Positions 14,513-18,414 of a stretch of DNA of 18,414 bases are shown one piece after another. The position numbers and the translations under genes are program-made. How positions within the stretch are numbered: the first letter of the stretch is position 1; every line of letters begins with the position of its first letter. Source of the stretch: Burkholderiaceae bacterium (lineage in GTDB: Bacteria; Pseudomonadota; Gammaproteobacteria; Burkholderiales; Burkholderiaceae). The stretch is from contig CANBPJ010000026.1 in NCBI GenBank assembly GCA_947371415.1, forward strand, positions 1 to 18,414, read 5' to 3'. The notes beneath the pieces are model-generated. The model was not told the origin of the DNA, searched no databases, and saw nothing but the letters and a program-made list of their open reading frames with translations.

Positions 14513-15895
14513 TTGCAGACTGAACAAACTGGTTTACAGCGCCATCTCAAAGTCCGGCACATTCGCCTCATGGCTTTGGGATCTACCATCGGCGTTGGAT
14601 TATTTCTAGGCTCGGCAAGCGCGATCCAAATCGCGGGACCTTCCATCTTGCTGGGATATCTGCTTGCTGGCATCGTTGCCTTTATTGTGCTGCGCACCTT
14701 GGGGGAGATGGCCGTCCATGAGCCAGTTGCAGGTTCATTTGCAGCCTATGCCAATACCTATGTTGGCCCGCTTGCGGGTTATATGGTCGGTTGGGGGTAC
14801 TGGACCTATTGGATTGTTGTGGGCATTGCCGAGGTAACTGCCGTGGGTATTTACATGGGCATCTGGTTTCCTGAAACGCCTCAATGGATATGGGCGCTAT
14901 CGTCTATCTTAATGATGGGGTTGATTAATCTCATCGCCGTCAAAGTATTTGGTGAGTTTGAGTTTTGGTTTGCCTTAATCAAGGTAGTCGCTATTGTTGC
15001 CATGATTGCATTGGGTGGTTCAGTCATTTTCTTTGGCTTTACCAATGATTGGAATCCAATCGGCCTCAGTAACTTATGGCAGCACGGCGGATTCTTTCCA
15101 AACGGTATTAGTGGGATGCTGCTTTCCTTGCAGATGGTCTTATTTGCCTATGTTGGTATTGAGATGATTGGCTTATCTGCTGGTGAGGCGGAGAATCCAC
15201 GCAAAACGATTCCGATGGCTATTGATTCCTTAGCATGGCGCATTTTGATTTTTTACATGGGCGCCATTCTCGTCATTTTGGCGATCTTCCCTTGGAATGA
15301 AGTGGGTCAGCAGGGTAGTCCCTTTGTGGTGATGTTTGAGCGGATTGGACTGCGTGAGGCAGCCGGAATCATTAACTTTGTAGTAATTACTGCAGCCTTG
15401 TCATCTTGTAATGCTGGCATCTTTAGTGGTGGTCGACTTTTGTATGCGCTCTCGGTGAACGGCTATGCACCTTCGCCATTCGCCAAGCTATCAAAGTATG
15501 GCGTTCCGCATCGCGCAGTGATGGCTACTGTAGCTGTCTGCATGACTGGGGTGGTCTTGAACTACTTCGTTCCAGATAAGGCATTTCAATACATCATGGC
15601 TGCGGTGACTTTCGTTGGGCTGATGGTGTGGATTGCCATCCTGATAACGCAAATTCAATTTCGCCGCTCACTTACAAAAGCTCAGGTTGCTGAATTGGCC
15701 TATCGCACGCCTTGGTGGCCCTATTCCTCGTGGTTCGGATTGGCATTTATTGCCCTAGTAGTGGTGTTGATGGGCTTTCATGAGGATGCACGGATCGCTT
15801 TGGTCTTGGGTCCATGTTTATTAAGTGCGTATCTCGCCATGTTTTACATCGTTGGCCTGCATCGCAAAACAAAACTGAGTCGTGAATTCAAATAA
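14513..15895 (+). CDS. Amino-acid permease (APC superfamily, AAT family)
   Basis: A 460-residue, 12-helix inner-membrane amino-acid symporter. After the start TEQTGLQRHLKVRHIRLMAL comes GSTIGVGLFLGSA (helix 1 binding loop), then GEMAVHEPVAGSFAAYA, VGWGYWTYW and GIEMIGLSAGEAENPRKTIP, all typical of the AAT family (GabP, ProY, CycA, AroP). The start is taken as TTG at 14513 because AAAGGGGG ends 6 bp before it and the resulting N-terminus matches the family. The frame opens at 14474, but those codons lie in a hairpin with no ribosome-binding site. Alanine dehydrogenase follows after 10 bp, so alanine or a related small amino acid is the likely substrate; this is inference from context. Confidence 0.9.
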   Translation: MQTEQTGLQRHLKVRHIRLMALGSTIGVGLFLGSASAIQIAGPSILLGYLLAGIVAFIVLRTLGEMAVHEPVAGSFAAYANTYVGPLAGYMVGWGYWTYWIVVGIAEVTAVGIYMGIWFPETPQWIWALSSILMMGLINLIAVKVFGEFEFWFALIKVVAIVAMIALGGSVIFFGFTNDWNPIGLSNLWQHGGFFPNGISGMLLSLQMVLFAYVGIEMIGLSAGEAENPRKTIPMAIDSLAWRILIFYMGAILVILAIFPWNEVGQQGSPFVVMFERIGLREAAGIINFVVITAALSSCNAGIFSGGRLLYALSVNGYAPSPFAKLSKYGVPHRAVMATVAVCMTGVVLNYFVPDKAFQYIMAAVTFVGLMVWIAILITQIQFRRSLTKAQVAELAYRTPWWPYSSWFGLAFIALVVVLMGFHEDARIALVLGPCLLSAYLAMFYIVGLHRKTKLSREFK

Positions 15896-15905
15896 GGAGA
15901 CATAA

Positions 15906-17024
15906 ATGATTATTGGCGTACCTCAAGAAGTAAAAAATAATGAATTTCGTGTTGGCTTAACCCCGGGGAATGTGAGGGGCCTATGTAAACAAGGGCACTC
16001 TGTTTTATTGCAGCGTGGAGCGGGTGAGCAAATTGGTTTAAGTGATGAGTCTTATCGCTTGGCTGGTGCTACCCTCATTAATAGTGCTGCGGAAGTGTTT
16101 GCCAAGGCCGAGATGGTGGTGAAGGTGAAGGAGCCTCAACCACAAGAATGCGCTATGTTGCGTGAAGATCAAATTCTCTTTACCTACTTACATCTCGCTC
16201 CAGACCCACAGCAGACTAAGGCTTTGCTTGCTTCAGGGGCGACTTGCATTGCTTATGAAACAGTCACCTCCTTTAGTGGCGCGTTACCGCTTCTGGCGCC
16301 CATGAGTGAGGTGGCGGGTAGGATGTCTATTCAGGCGGCCGCAACCCATCTCGAGAAAACGCACGGTGGCTTGGGTATCTTGATGGCGGGTGTCCCAGGT
16401 GTAGCGCCTGCAAAGGTGGTGATATTGGGTGCCGGTGTCGTAGGTCGAAACGCCTTGCAAATGGCGGTTGGTATGGGTGCGGATGTTTGCATCTTCGATC
16501 GCAATATCGATTGCTTAAGGCAAATCGATATGCTGTATGGCAATCGCGTGCGGACATTCTATGCGGACCCATTATTAGTTGAGTTAGAGGTGTGCGAAGC
16601 AGATGTGGTGATTGGCGCCGTGTTGTTGCCTGGTGCTGCGGCACCAAAGCTAGTGACCCGGGACATGGTGCGAAAAATGAAGGCTGGAGCGGTAGTAGTG
16701 GATGTGGCTATTGACCAAGGCGGTTGTTTTGAGACCTCTAAACCAACAACTCATACTGACCCCACCTTTGTAGTTGATGGCGTGCTGCACTACTGCGTAG
16801 CGAATATGCCCGGAGCTGTAGCTCGCACCTCTACTTTTGCTTTGACCAATGCTACCTATCCATTTATTGATGCTTTGGCAAACCGAGGGATGGTAACTGC
16901 CTTATCAAAAGATCACCACTTGCGAAATGGTCTTAGTGTGCATCGAGGAAATCTCACCTCTGAGCCGGTAGCCCGAGCTCAAAAAGTAGATTTTGTATCC
17001 GCTGAAGAGTTGCTAGCCGTTTAG
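15906..17024 (+). CDS. ald: Alanine dehydrogenase
   Basis: A 372-residue NAD-dependent enzyme that interconverts L-alanine and pyruvate plus ammonia. The opening IGVPQEVKNNEFRVGLTP is diagnostic. Catalytic and binding residues sit at the positions known for the Mycobacterium enzyme: K75 in VKVKEP, H96 in YLHLAPD and D270 in VVVDVAIDQGG. The NAD-binding loop GAGVVG is at 175-180, and HYCVANMPGAVARTST near 295-310 completes the active site. The ATG at 15906 has a strong GGAGA 5 bp upstream, directly after the permease stop, so the two genes form an operon. In this setting the enzyme most likely works catabolically on imported alanine. No Lrp/AsnC-type regulator is adjacent. Confidence 0.97.
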   Translation: MIIGVPQEVKNNEFRVGLTPGNVRGLCKQGHSVLLQRGAGEQIGLSDESYRLAGATLINSAAEVFAKAEMVVKVKEPQPQECAMLREDQILFTYLHLAPDPQQTKALLASGATCIAYETVTSFSGALPLLAPMSEVAGRMSIQAAATHLEKTHGGLGILMAGVPGVAPAKVVILGAGVVGRNALQMAVGMGADVCIFDRNIDCLRQIDMLYGNRVRTFYADPLLVELEVCEADVVIGAVLLPGAAAPKLVTRDMVRKMKAGAVVVDVAIDQGGCFETSKPTTHTDPTFVVDGVLHYCVANMPGAVARTSTFALTNATYPFIDALANRGMVTALSKDHHLRNGLSVHRGNLTSEPVARAQKVDFVSAEELLAV

Positions 17025-17044
17025 TGGTCTCGACCAGGCTGTAA

Positions 17045-17082
17045 AGACTGAATGCATCAAGATGATCTGATGTATTCAGTCT
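17045..17082. promoter_or_regulatory. 15-bp hairpin between ald and the GDT1-family gene
   Basis: AGACTGAATGCATCA (17045-17059) pairs with TGATGTATTCAGTCT (17068-17082) at all 15 positions, one as G-T, around the loop AGATGATC. No T-run follows, so it is a poor intrinsic terminator. It ends one base before a possible ATG at 17084. AGATG in the loop could also pair with CATCT at 17091-17095. It could protect the ald mRNA end or control the downstream gene. Confidence 0.6.
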
Positions 17083-17113
17083 GATGACTGCATCTTCCTC
17101 TATCATTCCATCT

Positions 17114-17689
17114 ATGGACTTTTCCGCATTAGCAATTTCTACGGGTGTAGTGGCTTTGGCAGAGATGGGTGATAAAACCCAACTACTCTCATTGATGTTG
17201 GCTGCACGCTACCCCAAACAAGCTTTGGCAATTATCTGTGGCATTTTTATTGCTACGATTGCAAACCACGCCTGTGCTGCATTTTTGGGCCATTGGCTCA
17301 CTACATTGATGAGTCCAGATCTCCTGAAGTGGATTTTGGGATTGAGCTTTTTGGGGATAGGGCTCTGGCTCCTGGTTCCCGATCATATTGATGATGCTGG
17401 AGATTCCAAGGTAGCCGATCGCGCCTTTCAGGTATTCATGTTGACGCTTGGACTCTTTTTCTTGGCAGAGATGGGTGATAAGACCCAGATCGCCACAATC
17501 GCCTTGGGTGCGAAGTATTCGGACGTCTTTTCGGTAACGGTTGGCACCACTTTGGGGATGATGTTGGCTAATGCGCCAGCAGTTTGGATTGGGCATAAAT
17601 TTACTCAACGTATGCCCATCAAGTGGGTACACGCTGTAGCCGCTATTACCTTTATAGCTATTGGGGCGGCAACCCTCATTTGGGCTTAA
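17114..17689 (+). CDS. GDT1/TMEM165 (UPF0016) family cation exporter, probably Mn2+
   Basis: A 191-residue integral membrane protein with about six helices in two homologous halves, each with the signature E-x-G-D-K-T: LAEMGDKTQ at residues about 16-24 and again about 118-126. The family (yeast Gdt1, human TMEM165, bacterial MneA and Synechocystis Mnx) exports Mn2+ or exchanges Ca2+/Mn2+ for protons; the Mn2+ role here is inferred from the family. The ATG at 17114 (MDFSALAISTGVVAL) gives the usual family N-terminus. An in-frame ATG at 17084 would add 10 residues but abuts a hairpin. Neither has a clear Shine-Dalgarno. The two motif copies are nearly identical at nucleotide level. It lies downstream of ald on the same strand. 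Confidence 0.9.
   Translation: MDFSALAISTGVVALAEMGDKTQLLSLMLAARYPKQALAIICGIFIATIANHACAAFLGHWLTTLMSPDLLKWILGLSFLGIGLWLLVPDHIDDAGDSKVADRAFQVFMLTLGLFFLAEMGDKTQIATIALGAKYSDVFSVTVGTTLGMMLANAPAVWIGHKFTQRMPIKWVHAVAAITFIAIGAATLIWA
17156..17181 (+). repeat. First copy of the 26-bp direct repeat encoding LAEMGDKTQ
   Basis: Twenty-six bases here recur at 17462-17487 with a single change (A to G at the third base of the lysine codon). The two copies are 306 bp (102 codons) apart in the same frame. Confidence 0.85.
17462..17487 (+). repeat. Second copy of the 26-bp direct repeat encoding LAEMGDKTQ
   Basis: Matches 17156-17181 at 25 of 26 bases and encodes the second E-x-G-D-K-T motif of the exporter. 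Confidence 0.85.
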
Positions 17690-17723
17690 GGTGAAAGTTG
17701 GTTTCGGGGCTTAAAATTGCCCT

Positions 17724-18414
17724 ATGAAAACTGATCTCCCACAGAGCTTTCGCAGGCTCGAATACCGCGCTCCCAATTACACCTTTGCACAGGTTGAACT
17801 AGATATTGCCTTGGATCCCGCTAGGACGATTGTGAAGAGTCGTCTTGAGGTTTTGCCTGGCCCTGATCATAAAGCGGGCGCACCGCTGGTATTGCAAGGT
17901 CATGAGCTGGAGTTTGTAAGTTTGCGCATCAACGGAGAAGCGCATCGTCAATTTGAACTCACCCCAGAAACCTTAACCATTCATGCTTTGCCCAAAGAAG
18001 GTAAGCAGACTTTTATAGTCGAAATTATCTGTGTCTGCGTGCCCGAGAAAAATACGTCCCTGATGGGTCTGTATGTTTCTAATGGCAACTTCTTTACGCA
18101 GTGCGAAGCTGAAGGCTTTAGGAAAATCACTTACTTCCTCGATAGACCAGACGTCATGGCGCGTTATCGCGTTACCTTACGAGCTCGTGAGGCAGAGTGC
18201 CCGGTCCTGTTATCCAATGGGAATCTCATTAGCACCGAGAAGTTACCCAATGGCTGGCACAGTGTCGTTTGGGAGGATCCGTTTCCGAAACCATCTTATT
18301 TGTTTGCTTTAGTTGCTGGCAAGCTGGAATGTATTGAAGAGACGATTACCACTAGTAGTGGTGCTGAAAAGTTGTTACAGATTTGGGTTGAGCCGCATGA
18401 TTTAAAGAAGACGC
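17724..18414 (+). CDS. pepN: Aminopeptidase N, 5' part (runs off the window)
   Basis: The first 230 codons of an M1-family zinc metallopeptidase that removes N-terminal residues from peptides in the cytoplasm; E. coli PepN has 870 residues. The start MKTDLPQSFRRLEYRAPNYT and the segments NTSLMGLYVSNGNFFTQ (in part) and QCEAEGFRKITYFLDRPDV (126-144) are characteristic. The glutamate in QCEAEGFR binds the substrate N-terminus. Only the N-terminal beta domain is present; the zinc motif HEXXH and catalytic residues lie beyond the end. The reading frame is open to the last base. The ATG at 17724 is 34 bp after the exporter stop, with no strong Shine-Dalgarno; GGGGC lies about 15 nt upstream. Confidence 0.93.
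   Translation, partial: MKTDLPQSFRRLEYRAPNYTFAQVELDIALDPARTIVKSRLEVLPGPDHKAGAPLVLQGHELEFVSLRINGEAHRQFELTPETLTIHALPKEGKQTFIVEIICVCVPEKNTSLMGLYVSNGNFFTQCEAEGFRKITYFLDRPDVMARYRVTLRAREAECPVLLSNGNLISTEKLPNGWHSVVWEDPFPKPSYLFALVAGKLECIEETITTSSGAEKLLQIWVEPHDLKKT

Noticed and set aside
17025..17113. A known yybP-ykoY Mn2+ riboswitch before the GDT1-family gene
   Set aside because: The space is under 90 nt and the conserved loop sequences of that class are not visible; only a single long hairpin is present.
17189..17632. A 147-codon minus-strand frame over the exporter gene
   Set aside because: The plus-strand frame has membrane helices and two family motifs; the antisense frame has neither.
18073..18312. 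A 79-codon plus-strand frame near the end
   Set aside because: It is a shifted frame within the pepN coding region, which is open to the window end.
1..18414. A mobile island, prophage or CRISPR array
   Set aside because: No integrase, transposase, tRNA-flanking repeat or spaced repeat series was seen; the toxin-antitoxin pair is the only cassette-like element.

Overview
The window looks like chromosome of a Burkholderiales betaproteobacterium. The moderate base composition (by eye somewhat below 50% GC), very short intergenic gaps and gene set (argH/hemC/hemD, ubiC, pdxH, msrA, tcdA, pepN) fit a small, streamlined freshwater genome of the Polynucleobacter type. That assignment is inference from recognised protein families, not from a search. 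There is no rRNA, tRNA, CRISPR array, insertion sequence, integrase or phage gene. Most of the window is ordinary housekeeping metabolism.

Layout. (1) 85-2352, plus strand: a full-length PLP-dependent Orn/Lys/Arg decarboxylase, closed by a clear intrinsic terminator. (2) 2405-2981, plus strand: a complete yefM-yoeB toxin-antitoxin module with its own promoter and a near-perfect 26-bp palindromic operator. (3) 3005-6509, minus strand: argH, then the small and large membrane subunits of a TRAP transporter (argH-dctQ-dctM, 5-bp gap then 4-bp overlap); no substrate-binding protein is in the window. (4) 6553-8365, plus strand: hemC and hemD, two consecutive steps of tetrapyrrole synthesis, divergent from argH. 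(5) 8377-12203, minus strand: an aldehyde dehydrogenase of the coniferyl-aldehyde type, then the DEAD-box RNA helicase rhlE with a long structured leader, then ubiC 2 bp behind rhlE. (6) 12254-14277: msrA (+), pdxH (-) and tcdA (+), packed as convergent and divergent pairs. (7) 14278-17689, plus strand: a structured 235-bp leader region, an amino-acid permease with a TTG start, alanine dehydrogenase, a hairpin, and a GDT1/UPF0016 cation exporter. (8) 17724 to the window end: the first 230 codons of pepN (aminopeptidase N).

How the genes work together. The permease and alanine dehydrogenase form a plausible amino-acid uptake and deamination unit; pepN nearby would release free amino acids from peptides. 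HemC and HemD act consecutively. PdxH makes the PLP used by the decarboxylase, but they are not co-located in an operon.

No wholly new multi-gene system is visible. The features most worth a second look are non-coding: the string of inverted repeats in the rhlE leader, ending in one that masks the likely Shine-Dalgarno; the competing inverted repeats and a second hairpin ahead of the permease; the 15-bp hairpin ahead of the GDT1 gene, whose loop could pair downstream; and the yefM-yoeB operator.
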